DNA of 64,000 bases from JALHOP01 sp964484195. GTDB taxonomy: Bacteria; Myxococcota; XYA12-FULL-58-9; JALHOP01. Made by a program: the position numbers and the translations under genes. The notes under the pieces are model-generated. The model made no database searches. It was not told the origin of the DNA and worked only from the letters and a program-made list of their open reading frames with translations. The first letter of the stretch is position 1. Every line of letters begins with the position of its first letter. The stretch is from assembly GCA_964484195.1 (NCBI GenBank), contig CAZAER010000005.1, positions 1 through 64,000 on the forward strand. The letters are read 5' to 3'. This document shows positions 36,386 through 44,894 of the stretch, piece after piece.

Positions 36386-37027
36386 ATGGTGAAGAGGGCG
36401 CAGGAAACCGTGAACGCCGCCGCCGCCAAGGACACCCCGATCGACTCGGAGCTCGCGGCCGACCCGCTGGTCGCGGCCTGCCGTGCGGGCGACCCCGCGG
36501 CTTTCGAAGCGCTCTATCGGGTGCACGCCGCGACCATCTATCGTCACTTGCGGGCTCTGCTCGATGACGCCGACGCCGACGATGCGCTCCAGCAGACGTT
36601 CGCCGAGGCCTTCAAGAGCTTGGGCCGCTTCGAGGGGCGCAGCAAGCTGTCGACCTGGCTCCACGGCATCGCGGTTCGTGTCGCGGCGAATCTGCGGCGC
36701 TCGCGCAAACGTCGTTTTTTCGCGCTCCAGAGCTACACCAACGAACAGCGGGGCGAGCCGCAGACCCATACATCGCTCGAGACCTCGTTCGCGTCGCGGC
36801 AACTCCTCGTGATGCTCGACCGCCATCTCGAGCGCGAAAGTGAAGAGCGCCGTGCCGCCTTCATCATGCACTTCGTCGAGGAGATGCCGCTCGTCGAAGT
36901 CGCGGCGGTGCTCGGGCGCGGCTACGAAGCGGTCTTCAAGGACGTCAAACGGATGCGGGCGCGCATTGCCGAGGCGGTCCAGCGCGAGGTGGCGCGATCG
37001 CGCCGCCGGGATACGGAGCAGGCATGA
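36386..37027 (+). CDS. ECF-family RNA polymerase sigma factor
   Basis: The likely start is ATG 36386 (213 residues); ATG 36332 is a longer option. Region 2 is visible as ACRAGDPAAFEALYRVHAAT, DDADDALQQTFAEAFKSLGR and STWLHGIAVRVAANLRRSRK; region 4 is EERRAAFIMHFVEEMPLVEV and AAVLGRGYEAVFKDVKRMRA. It overlaps the next gene by ATGA; that gene encodes a zinc-finger, membrane-bound FecR-type anti-sigma partner. The intergenic stretch 36298-36385 separates it from the divergent barrel gene and should contain both promoters. Confidence 0.92.
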   Translation: MVKRAQETVNAAAAKDTPIDSELAADPLVAACRAGDPAAFEALYRVHAATIYRHLRALLDDADADDALQQTFAEAFKSLGRFEGRSKLSTWLHGIAVRVAANLRRSRKRRFFALQSYTNEQRGEPQTHTSLETSFASRQLLVMLDRHLERESEERRAAFIMHFVEEMPLVEVAAVLGRGYEAVFKDVKRMRARIAEAVQREVARSRRRDTEQA

Positions 37028-38574
37028 GCTTCGATGAGATCACATGTCGCGAGGTCGTGGTGCAGTTGCCCGTCGATGCGAGCGCGGCGCCCGCAGTGCG
37101 TGCCCACGTCGCTGGGTGCGAGGACTGCCGCGCCGTCGCCGAGCGCTTGGACGCCATGTTCGTCGCGCGGCGCCAGCACGCGGATCGTGACCCTCCACCG
37201 TTTGCGGAGGGGCGCATCTTGGCGCGCACGCGCGCCCATCGGCCGCAGCGTTCGCGGTGGCGGTTCGCGATCCCCGCTCTGGCGGTGAGCATTGCCGCGG
37301 TGGCGCTCGTCGTCTGGTTGCGGCCGGCGCCGACGCCCAGCGTGCGCTTGACGGCACAGCGTGGCGAGATCGTCGCGACGCCGTCCACGATGGCGGTCGG
37401 AACGGTCCTCGAGACGGGCAACGGTGGCCGTGCCCTCGTCGAGCTACCGCGGTCTCGGGTCGCGGCACTGGGGTCGACGTCCGTGAGAGTCGATACCGCC
37501 ACGGTCGCCGACGTCCGCCTCACGGTCGCGCGCGGTGGCTTGGTTGCCGACGTCGATCCGTCATCCACGGAGCCGCGACGTTTCGTGGTCGCGCTGCCCG
37601 AGGTCGAGGTCACGGTGACGGGCACAAGGTTCCTCGCGATGTCCCTGGGTGGTCGTGCGCGCGTCGCCGTGGAGCGCGGCCACGTCATCGTGACCGCCGG
37701 CCAACGTACGGTTGCTCTCGACGCGGGTGAGCTGCTCGAGATTGGCCCGAGCGGGGTCGTCAGCAAGCGCGCCTTGGCGGACGGCGAAAGCCAGGGCATC
37801 AACGCCGCGCTTCGGGCCGCGGATTGGTCGGGCGCAGACGTCGAGTCTCTCGGACACCTCGAGCAGCCGCGGACCGGCGAAGGCCTCCCCACGACACCAG
37901 CAGACCTTCCCGAGCCGCCGCCGTCGCGTGAGCGGCATCCTGCGCACAAGGCCAAAGTCCGCGCTCCGCGGCCGAAAGGCCCAGTGGCGAATCCCGAGCT
38001 CGACCGCGTACGAGCTGCCGTCGAGGCGCGCGATTGCGATGGGGCAAGCACTCTCGCTGTCCCCCTCAAAGTGTCCGGTGACGAACCGAGCCGCGTCTGG
38101 TTCGCGATTGCGCAGTGCTTTCACGCCGCTGAGCGAGACGCCGAAGCCGCTGCCGCCTACGGCGAGGTCGTGCGCCGCTTTCCCTACGCTGCGGTCAGCG
38201 AGCACGCGTCGTACGAAGTCGCTCGTCTGTCGCGCGTGCTCGGCCGCAGTCGCATCGCCGAGTCTGCTTTCACGGACTACCTGCTGAAATATCCGAACGG
38301 CGCGCTCGCCGAGGAAGCGACGTTCTGGCGTTGTCATCTCGCGGCTGCCAATGATCACCCAGACGACGCAGTGACGTGTCTACGCGGCTTTCGCGAGCGC
38401 TTCGCCAAGAGCCCACGTGCGACCGAGACGTACTTCTCCGAGGCGACGTTGCTGCGGGCGGCAAAGCGGGATTGCCCCGCGGCGATCGTTGCCTATCGTG
38501 CCTACCTCGACATCGGTGGCGTCAATCGTGATCAGGCCAAACGCTGGAAGGAGTGGTGCGAAGCCAAGCGCTAG
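37024..38574 (+). CDS. Transmembrane FecR-domain anti-sigma factor with TPR-like C-terminus
   Basis: This 516-residue protein begins with a cytoplasmic zinc-finger anti-sigma motif (CREVVVQL then HVAGCEDC, the HxxxCxxC pattern). A membrane segment at about 81-98 (WRFAIPALAVSIAAVALVVWL) and a FecR domain at about 105-250 (TAQRGEIVATPST, VTGTRFLAM, VERGHVIVTAG) follow. After a Pro-rich linker, residues about 325-510 form TPR-like helical repeats (AECFHAAERDAEAAAAYGEV-like pattern, FPYAAVSEHASYEVARL). Coupled to the ECF sigma gene by ATGA, it should hold the sigma factor until an envelope signal arrives. The TAG stop overlaps the convergent coaBC stop in a shared CTAG. Confidence 0.88.
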   Translation: MSFDEITCREVVVQLPVDASAAPAVRAHVAGCEDCRAVAERLDAMFVARRQHADRDPPPFAEGRILARTRAHRPQRSRWRFAIPALAVSIAAVALVVWLRPAPTPSVRLTAQRGEIVATPSTMAVGTVLETGNGGRALVELPRSRVAALGSTSVRVDTATVADVRLTVARGGLVADVDPSSTEPRRFVVALPEVEVTVTGTRFLAMSLGGRARVAVERGHVIVTAGQRTVALDAGELLEIGPSGVVSKRALADGESQGINAALRAADWSGADVESLGHLEQPRTGEGLPTTPADLPEPPPSRERHPAHKAKVRAPRPKGPVANPELDRVRAAVEARDCDGASTLAVPLKVSGDEPSRVWFAIAQCFHAAERDAEAAAAYGEVVRRFPYAAVSEHASYEVARLSRVLGRSRIAESAFTDYLLKYPNGALAEEATFWRCHLAAANDHPDDAVTCLRGFRERFAKSPRATETYFSEATLLRAAKRDCPAAIVAYRAYLDIGGVNRDQAKRWKEWCEAKR

Positions 38575-39782
38575 CCCGCCTTGGCGCGCCGCAGGCGCAT
38601 GACGTGGTCGAGAATCGCCCAGGCAACGTCGTCTTTGTCGAGGCTCGGTAAAGCCGTGTGCTGGCCGGCCCGGTCGAGGATGTCGACGCGGTTGGTGTCG
38701 CTTGCGAAGCCTGCGCCCGGCTCGTTGATGTCGTTCGCGACCACCATGTCGACGTCTTTGCGGCCGAGCTTTTCGCGCGCGTAGCCGAGAACGTCGCGGC
38801 TCTCGGCGGCGAAGGCGACGACGATGCGTCCGCTGCTGCGGGCATTGAGCGTCATGAGGATGTCCGGGGTGCGCGTCAAAACGACCGTGAGATCGCTGGG
38901 CCCTTTCTTGAGCTTGTCGCGGGTTTGGTCGCGCGGCGCGAAGTCCGCTGGTGCGGCTGCCATGACCAGAGCGCTGCTCCACTCGATGTGGCGCTGGCAG
39001 GCGGCGAGCATCTGCGCGGTGGTCTCGACGCGCTCCACTAGAATCCCGGGGGGAGGGGCGATCTGAGTGGGCCCGCTCACCAGGCGCACTTCGGCGCCGC
39101 GCATGCGGGCGGCGCGGGCGATGGCGTAGCCCATTTTTCCCGACGACGGGTTCGATACGAAGCGTGCCGGGTCGAAGGGCTCGCGTGTCGGACCTGCGGT
39201 CACCAGGATGCGCTCGCCCTTGCAGTCCGCTCCAGCGAATAGCTCGGCGATACGCTCGACGATGACTTCGGGCTCGGCCAGACGGCCGACACCGCTGCGG
39301 CCCGAGGCGAGATCGCCGGTCTCGGGCCAGACGAAATGCGCGCCCCTCGCCATCAATGTGCCGACGTGCTGCTTGGTCGCCGCGTGCTCCCACATGCCGC
39401 TCTCCATGGCGGGAGCGATGAGCAACGGTGCGCGCGTCGATAGGGCAACTGCCGTGAGAGGCTCATCGGCGCGACCTGTCGCCAGGCGCGCCAAGAGGTC
39501 GGCGGTCGCTGGAGCGATGACCAAGACGTCTGCGCGGTGCGCGAGCTCGACGTGCCCGACCTCGCCGTTCTCCGCGGCACTCCATAGGTCGGTGATGGCG
39601 CGCTCACCGGCGAGCACCGAGAAGGAGAGGGGGCCTACGAATCGGGTCGCCGCGCGCGTGAGGATGGGCGAGACGCGTGCCTTGGCGTCGAGCAACAGGC
39701 GCGTCAAATAGAGCGCTTTGTAGGCGGCGATGCTCCCGGCCACGCCCAAAACGACGTGTTTTTCTCGCAGAGTTCGCAGCAT
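38571..39782 (-). CDS. coaBC: Bifunctional phosphopantothenoylcysteine decarboxylase / phosphopantothenate-cysteine ligase
   Basis: This 403-residue two-domain coenzyme A enzyme has an N-terminal flavin decarboxylase half (LGVAGSIAAYKALYLTR; VIAPATADLLARLATGRADE) and a C-terminal ligase half (ILVTAGPTREPFDPARFVSN; SSGKMGYAIARAA; MAAAPADFAPRD; DMVVANDIN). The substrate-binding motif normally PxMNxxMW reads APAMESGMW, with Glu in place of Asn, a change worth checking. It starts at ATG 39782 and converges on the FecR gene. Confidence 0.96.
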   Translation of the reverse strand: MLRTLREKHVVLGVAGSIAAYKALYLTRLLLDAKARVSPILTRAATRFVGPLSFSVLAGERAITDLWSAAENGEVGHVELAHRADVLVIAPATADLLARLATGRADEPLTAVALSTRAPLLIAPAMESGMWEHAATKQHVGTLMARGAHFVWPETGDLASGRSGVGRLAEPEVIVERIAELFAGADCKGERILVTAGPTREPFDPARFVSNPSSGKMGYAIARAARMRGAEVRLVSGPTQIAPPPGILVERVETTAQMLAACQRHIEWSSALVMAAAPADFAPRDQTRDKLKKGPSDLTVVLTRTPDILMTLNARSSGRIVVAFAAESRDVLGYAREKLGRKDVDMVVANDINEPGAGFASDTNRVDILDRAGQHTALPSLDKDDVAWAILDHVMRLRRAKAG

Positions 39783-39841
39783 GGTCGACTCGACGTGAAG
39801 GCTACCACTTGCCGGATCAGAGTGATACAGACGCGCGCGTC

Positions 39842-40606
39842 ATGGGATTTTTGGGACTCTTCGGCGGCGGCAACATGTCCGACCGTCGTATCGACAAGAG
39901 CGCCAAGCTCGCCGCCAATCCGTTCGCGCAACCCGACGTACGCATGCGCGAAATGCAACGTCTGCTCGCCGACGGCAGTCCGGCCGCTCTGCGCGGTGTG
40001 CTCAAGCGCTTCAACGCCAACGCCAGCGGCCACATCGCCGACGAAGACGAGAAGAAGTGGCTCGAGAACGCTTTAGTGGACACCGGACGTGACGCCCTCG
40101 TGCCGCTGCGCGACTTCATCAAGAGCGAAGAGCGTCTGACGTACGCCCTGCACGCCTACGAGCGGATCGCCGGGGCCGAAGAGGCCGTCGGCTTCTATCT
40201 CGACGTCATGAACGCCTATGGCCCCGACGACCATCGCTCCGGTGAGGCGAAGCTGCAGCTGGTGCATGCCCTCGCCGAGCACATGGACGACACACGCGTG
40301 ATGCCGGGCCTCGCGCCGTTCGTGCTCGATCACGCCGACGAAGTTCGGACCGCTGTTCTCGACCTCATCGACACCGCCGCCGACAAGGGGCTGATGAACG
40401 ATGCGCTGCTCGCCACGCTCGCCGAGCCGTTCGGAGCGCTGGTGTGTGACGGCACCGTCGGACCCCGCGTTCAGCGGCGCGCCGCCGAGCTTCTCGAGAA
40501 GCGTACGTGGGCCGTCGGCGGCACCGTCGAGGAGCTCGCGACCCTCGTCAACGACGTCTACTTCCTCGACAAGAAGCGCTTCGTGCGCAAGCGCGTGAAG
40601 AAGTAG
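39842..40606 (+). CDS. HEAT-like helical repeat protein of unknown function
   Basis: The start is ATG 39842 (MGFLGLFGGGNMSDRR). The 254-residue soluble protein has evenly spaced helical units (REMQRLLADGSPAALRGVLK; VDTGRDALVPLRDFIKSEER; EVRTAVLDLIDTAADKG) resembling HEAT/PBS-lyase repeats, with a basic tail (KKRFVRKRVKK). It diverges from coaBC and is followed by rho after a 153 nt leader region. Similar short HEAT-like proteins occur in myxobacteria, but no specific function is assigned. Confidence 0.72.
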   Translation: MGFLGLFGGGNMSDRRIDKSAKLAANPFAQPDVRMREMQRLLADGSPAALRGVLKRFNANASGHIADEDEKKWLENALVDTGRDALVPLRDFIKSEERLTYALHAYERIAGAEEAVGFYLDVMNAYGPDDHRSGEAKLQLVHALAEHMDDTRVMPGLAPFVLDHADEVRTAVLDLIDTAADKGLMNDALLATLAEPFGALVCDGTVGPRVQRRAAELLEKRTWAVGGTVEELATLVNDVYFLDKKRFVRKRVKK

Positions 40607-40663
40607 TCCACCGGCCGGCCGTGTGGGTTGAGTTGACGGCACTAGGGGCTTGTGCAACACCAA

Positions 40664-40710
40664 GTGGGAAGGGCGATTCCGCCCGTTCAGCTCCCACCAG
40701 GCTCCTTCCC
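40664..40710 (+). promoter_or_regulatory. Putative switchable leader structure upstream of rho
   Basis: Three paired elements can be read. The first is an outer stem GTGGGA (40664-40669) with TCCCAC (40692-40697). The second, nested inside it, is a hairpin GGGCG (40671-40675) with CGCCC (40680-40684). The third is a competing stem GGGAAGG (40666-40672) with CCTTCCC (40704-40710). The third shares bases with the first two, so the structures exclude one another, as in attenuators. Rho autoregulates its own leader in E. coli. TTGACG at 40633 could be a -35 element, but no convincing -10 was found. The frame upstream of the rho ATG is open back to GTG 40652. Confidence 0.4.
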
Positions 40711-40759
40711 GCTGTTTGCAGTCACCGCGCTTCTCAGCGCGGAACTCGAGGCTCATCCC

Positions 40760-42121
40760 ATGGGCACTTCGGCCAAGACCGACAAGACCGAGAAGATCGA
40801 AAAGACCGACAAGATCGAACGGGCTGACGACGACGAAGCCCCGGTCGTGCAGGTAGTTGGTGCCGGCAAAGACATCAACCTCAACGATCTGAAGAAAAAG
40901 AAGCCGGCCGAGCTTGGCCGCATGGCCGCCGACCTCAACATCGAGGGCGTCGCCGGCATGCGCAAGCAGGACCTGATCTTCGCCCTGCTGCAGGCGCACA
41001 CCGAGAACAGCGGCGCCATCTACTCCGAAGGCGTCCTCGAGACGCTCCCCGACGGCTACGGGTTCTTGCGCGCCCCGGACTACAACTACCTGCCCGGTCC
41101 CGACGACATCTACGTCTCGCCCTCGCAGATCCGCCGCTTGAACCTGCGCACTGGCGACACGGTCTCCGGCCAGATCCGCCCGCCGAAGGACAGCGAGCGC
41201 TATTACGCGATGCTCAAGATCGACAAGGTGAACTTCGAGCTGCCCGAGAAGGCGCGCGAGAAGATCCTCTTCGACAACTTGACGCCGCTCTATCCTTCAC
41301 GCCGCTTCGTCATGGAGAGCGAGACGGCGAACATGTCGACGCGCATCATCGACTTGCTCGTGCCCATCGGCATGGGCCAGCGCGCCCTCATCGTCTCGCC
41401 GCCGCGCGCCGGCAAGACGGTGATGCTGCAGAACCTCGCCAACTCCATCAGCGCGAATCACCCCGAAGCCGTGCTCCTGGTGCTGCTCATCGACGAGCGT
41501 CCCGAAGAAGTCACGGACATGGAGCGCTCGGTCAAAGGTGAGGTCGTCTCCTCGACCTTCGACGAGCCGGCGCAGCGACACGTCCAGGTCGCCGAGATGG
41601 TCATCGAGAAGGCGAAGCGCCTCGTCGAGCACGGCAAAGACGTCGTCATTCTGCTCGACTCGATCACGCGTCTGGCCCGCGCCTACAACACGGTCGTCCC
41701 GCCGTCCGGCAAGATTCTCTCCGGTGGTGTCGACTCGAACGCGCTGCACAAGCCCAAGCGCTTCTTCGGCGCCGCGCGTAACGTCGAAGAGGGCGGCTCG
41801 CTGACGATCATCGGCACCGCTTTGGTGGACACCGGCAGCCGCATGGACGAAGTCATCTTCGAAGAGTTCAAGGGCACCGGTAACAGCGAAATCCATCTCG
41901 ATCGTAAGCTGATGGAGAAGCGCATCTTCCCGACCATGGACATCAACCGGTCGGCGACGCGCAAAGAAGAGCTGTTGCTCCCGCCCGAGGTGTTGAACCG
42001 CGTGTGGATCTTGCGGCAGCTGTTGCACCCGCTGAATCCGATCGACTCGATGGAGTTCTTGCTCTCGAAGATGAAGGGCACGAAGTCCAACAAGGACTTT
42101 CTCGCGTCGATGGGGATGTAG
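40760..42121 (+). CDS. rho: Transcription termination factor Rho
   Basis: ATG 40760 gives 453 residues. A short charged N-terminal extension (about 1-38: KTDKTEKIEKTDKIER) precedes the Rho N-domain (ELGRMAADLNIEGVAGMRKQ), the RNA-binding cold-shock-like fold (GFLRAPDYNYLPGPDDIYVS) and the ATPase core with P-loop SPPRAGKTVML, Q-loop and R-loop regions (DSITRLARAYN; VDSNALHKPKRFFGAARN). The in-frame open region upstream to 40652 encodes unlikely sequence and overlaps a structured leader, so the shorter start is chosen. The hexameric helicase ends transcription of untranslated RNA. Confidence 0.97.
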   Translation: MGTSAKTDKTEKIEKTDKIERADDDEAPVVQVVGAGKDINLNDLKKKKPAELGRMAADLNIEGVAGMRKQDLIFALLQAHTENSGAIYSEGVLETLPDGYGFLRAPDYNYLPGPDDIYVSPSQIRRLNLRTGDTVSGQIRPPKDSERYYAMLKIDKVNFELPEKAREKILFDNLTPLYPSRRFVMESETANMSTRIIDLLVPIGMGQRALIVSPPRAGKTVMLQNLANSISANHPEAVLLVLLIDERPEEVTDMERSVKGEVVSSTFDEPAQRHVQVAEMVIEKAKRLVEHGKDVVILLDSITRLARAYNTVVPPSGKILSGGVDSNALHKPKRFFGAARNVEEGGSLTIIGTALVDTGSRMDEVIFEEFKGTGNSEIHLDRKLMEKRIFPTMDINRSATRKEELLLPPEVLNRVWILRQLLHPLNPIDSMEFLLSKMKGTKSNKDFLASMGM

Positions 42122-42145
42122 AGGCCTTCGGGCGTTCCTGGGGGC

Positions 42146-43405
42146 TTAGACGAGTCGGCGCACGATGGCTGCGCCGCGCGGCGGACGTAAGGCGCCATCG
42201 ACGGTCGTGACCTGCGCGATGTCACGACGCTGCAGGGCGGCGTGGACCTCGAGCCTCTCGCGGCCTTCGTCGCTGTCGTAGCGTGCCTGCGCGACGCGCT
42301 CGCGGCGAGCTTCGATCTCGCGGCGTGCCGCGGCCATGCGCTGCTCGCGCGTACGGGCTGCGCGCTGCTCGCCCTGATGGGCGACGACCGCCTCATCGGC
42401 GACCGGCATCGGCTCCGATTGCGGCAGCTCGCTCTCGTAGGGCTCGTCGTCGTAGACCGGATCTTCCCAAGCGTCGCGGCTGTAGCCCGAATCACGTGCC
42501 GCCGTGCGAATGGCGCGGTCGGTGGTGGCGCCGCCGCTGTCGCGGCTGAACTCGGGGTAGTACTCGGCGAGCGGCCCGCCCTGATGAAACTGGTGGAGCT
42601 CGGTGGCTGCGCTCCGGACCTCGGCGGCGAGGTGCGCAACCGCGCCGGTCTCGCTGAAGCCCTGATTCTTGAGATTTGCGAGCTCGGTCTTCGCGACGAC
42701 GGTCGCTGCATCGCTCGCGAGCGACGCCTCTTTGCGGCTGCGCTGGAACTCACGGCGCTCGTGGCGTGACATCTCCCAAATGAGCCCGGGGTTGTCGGGA
42801 ATCGGCACCGCGAACTGGCTGTCGGGTCCGGCGACCGAGCCCTTGAAGAGAGCGCGCGAGAAGACGCCCGCGAGGTCGTCGGCGCTCATGTTCTTGCGCG
42901 CCATGTACTCCTGCATGTGGCGATCGCTGCCGATGACCGCGAGCATCGCCTTGCGCAGGCCCTCGGCGTCACCGGTCGTGATGACGTCGCGGGTGCGGGG
43001 CACGGCGCGGGCTTTCGCGAGCGCATCGGCCCATGCGGGGTCCTTGGACGGATCGGTCGTTCTGGTGGGAGCGGTCTCGGTCGCCGGCGTCGGCTCGGCG
43101 CCTGGGGTCACGGCCCCTGTCCGCGTTAGCGCACTCGCTCGCGTCACGCCGCCTGCGTGAGCTCCGGGGGGAGTGAGCGCGCCTTCGGTCGCCGGTCGAT
43201 CGGGCCGCACGACGGTGAGCTTGACGGAGGCTCGCTTGCGCTCGTCGCCATCGACTTTTTTGTCGACGGGCTCATTGGCCGGCGCCGGGTCGCTCTGCAC
43301 GGCTTCCGGCTTGCGCCCGCACAACGCGTCCGTTATCGCGCCCGTGGATACCGAAGCTTTGGGAAGCTCCGCCGGGACTGCGCAAACTAACGTCGTGCCT
43401 GCCAT
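42146..43405 (-). CDS. Accessory protein of unknown function (419 residues)
   Basis: It is not recognised. The start is ATG 43405 (MAG, the same first three residues as the 1388-residue protein). Residues about 1-130 are Pro/Thr/Ala-rich and look disordered; about 130-270 contains a compact region (SDRHMQEYMARKNMSADDLA; NPGLIWEMSRHERREFQRSR) and helical AVAHLAAEVRSAATELHQFH. The C-terminal ~100 residues are very charged, with an Arg/Glu-rich coiled coil (EQRMAAARREIEARRERVAQ). There is no signal peptide or membrane segment. It sits alone between rho (24 nt convergent) and a divergent metallo-hydrolase. It is grouped here with the other scattered accessory proteins by composition and placement only. 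Confidence 0.65.
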   Translation of the reverse strand: MAGTTLVCAVPAELPKASVSTGAITDALCGRKPEAVQSDPAPANEPVDKKVDGDERKRASVKLTVVRPDRPATEGALTPPGAHAGGVTRASALTRTGAVTPGAEPTPATETAPTRTTDPSKDPAWADALAKARAVPRTRDVITTGDAEGLRKAMLAVIGSDRHMQEYMARKNMSADDLAGVFSRALFKGSVAGPDSQFAVPIPDNPGLIWEMSRHERREFQRSRKEASLASDAATVVAKTELANLKNQGFSETGAVAHLAAEVRSAATELHQFHQGGPLAEYYPEFSRDSGGATTDRAIRTAARDSGYSRDAWEDPVYDDEPYESELPQSEPMPVADEAVVAHQGEQRAARTREQRMAAARREIEARRERVAQARYDSDEGRERLEVHAALQRRDIAQVTTVDGALRPPRGAAIVRRLV

Positions 43406-43487
43406 CGACCCCTCGTGGATACGACCGCCTTACTTTAACGGCAACTGCTTGATTTGGCGACATGTTTTGCAGTCACGGAGTGGCCGC

Positions 43488-43498
43488 TTGGCAGCCAA
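43488..43498. promoter_or_regulatory. Short palindrome in a divergent intergenic region
   Basis: TTGGC-A-GCCAA forms a perfect 5+5 palindrome within the 139 nt region between the 419-residue gene and the metallo-hydrolase gene. The region is less GC-rich than its neighbours. It could be an operator half-site pair; one occurrence of this length is also expected by chance in a window this size. Confidence 0.2.
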
Positions 43499-43544
43499 AT
43501 TCTTTAGGTAGCGCGCGGGCTTAGGGGCGCGTACAAACGCCCAC

Positions 43545-44894
43545 ATGCGGGCGACGCTGCTCGGGCATGCCAGTTACGTGGTCGAAGGTGGGGGCGCGAC
43601 CATCTTCGTCGACCCGGTGTTCTTCGACCCTTTCGAGAAAACCTGTATCTCCTGCCCGAAACGCGAGGTCCATCGCGACAAGCTCCCGCGTGCCAACGCT
43701 ATCTTCCTGTCGCACGCGCATCGCGATCACTTCGACCAGCAATCGCTCGAGACCCTGCCGCGCAGCACGCCCGTGTACGTGCCCGACGACGACGAGCTCC
43801 GCGAGAGCCTGCACCGCATGGGGTTCTACAAGGTGCAGGTCATCTCGCCGTTCGAGCCCACGCGCATCAAAGACCTGTCCGTTATCGCGACATTCTCACG
43901 TGACCCGCGAGAATACGGTTTCGTATGGGTCGACGACAGCGCCGCCATCTGGGACCAAGTCGATACCATCGTCGACCAGCGCAGCTGTGTAGAGGTCGCG
44001 AAGCTCTTGGAGAGGCCACTCGACGTCGCCATCGTCACGTACATGCCGCTGCTCGAATACGCCGAGTCCTGGGTCAGCGAAGACGAGTTTCCGCGTGCCC
44101 GCTATGACCGCCTGCTCGAGACCGCGCTGATGGCGAAGGCCGGCACGGTGATCCCTGGGTCATCGGGTGAGCGCCACGAAGCCGATCGCGAATGGCTGAA
44201 CCACCGGATCTTCCCGGCGAGCCGCGAAAAGTTCTTGAAGGACCTACGGGACATCGCGCCGGAGCAGAAGTCGCTCGTCATCAATCCGGGAGACACCATC
44301 GTCGTCGAGCGCGGCAAGGAGCTGGTGATCGAGAAGTCCGCCTACGCGGATACTCTCGCCGTCGACACCGAGCGCGTGCGTTTCGATCCGAAGAGCACGC
44401 CGCCACCGCAGCTGCTGGACGAAAACCGGCCGGGCTACGCCGAGGAGTACCTCGCGCAGGTGCTCACCGCGATGATCGAGAAGCAACTGCCGGCCGCCAT
44501 GCGCAACGCCATGACGGACACCGTCACCGGGCCTTTGCGCACCCTCTGGGACCGGCGGGCCCACTTGCAGCTCGAGCTCGTGACGCCGACGACGACGCTC
44601 ACCTGGCACCTCGCGAGCTGGACGCCCGCGACCTGGAAGCAGGGGGCCGAGCCCAAGCCCGACTACGTGTTTCGCTACGTCGCAAGTGACGTCGTCGCGT
44701 ACCTCGACCGCAAGCGCACGGACCTACCGCGCGGCTATCACATGCGCTTCGACAATCCGCCGGCGCCCGGCGAGCCCTATCGCTTGATGGCGCTCGACCC
44801 GGCGCGCCTCCACGGAGTCGACATCTACTGGAGCGTCGACGAGCAGTACTGGTGGAGCCCGCTGCTCGTCTTCACGAGTGGTGTGCGCGATTGA
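43545..44894 (+). CDS. Metallo-beta-lactamase-fold hydrolase
   Basis: This 449-residue protein has the metal motif LSHAHRDHFDQQSLETL (HxHxDH, His 57, His 59, Asp 61, His 62) in an UlaG/phospholipase-D-type beta-lactamase fold (MRATLLGHASYVVEGGGATI at the start, FVDPVFF). The C-terminal ~200 residues form an additional domain of unknown type (LTWHLASWTPATWKQG; DYVFRYVASDVVAYLDRK). No signal peptide is seen. It overlaps the next gene by TTGA. The fold is sure; the substrate is unknown. Confidence 0.85.
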   Translation: MRATLLGHASYVVEGGGATIFVDPVFFDPFEKTCISCPKREVHRDKLPRANAIFLSHAHRDHFDQQSLETLPRSTPVYVPDDDELRESLHRMGFYKVQVISPFEPTRIKDLSVIATFSRDPREYGFVWVDDSAAIWDQVDTIVDQRSCVEVAKLLERPLDVAIVTYMPLLEYAESWVSEDEFPRARYDRLLETALMAKAGTVIPGSSGERHEADREWLNHRIFPASREKFLKDLRDIAPEQKSLVINPGDTIVVERGKELVIEKSAYADTLAVDTERVRFDPKSTPPPQLLDENRPGYAEEYLAQVLTAMIEKQLPAAMRNAMTDTVTGPLRTLWDRRAHLQLELVTPTTTLTWHLASWTPATWKQGAEPKPDYVFRYVASDVVAYLDRKRTDLPRGYHMRFDNPPAPGEPYRLMALDPARLHGVDIYWSVDEQYWWSPLLVFTSGVRD

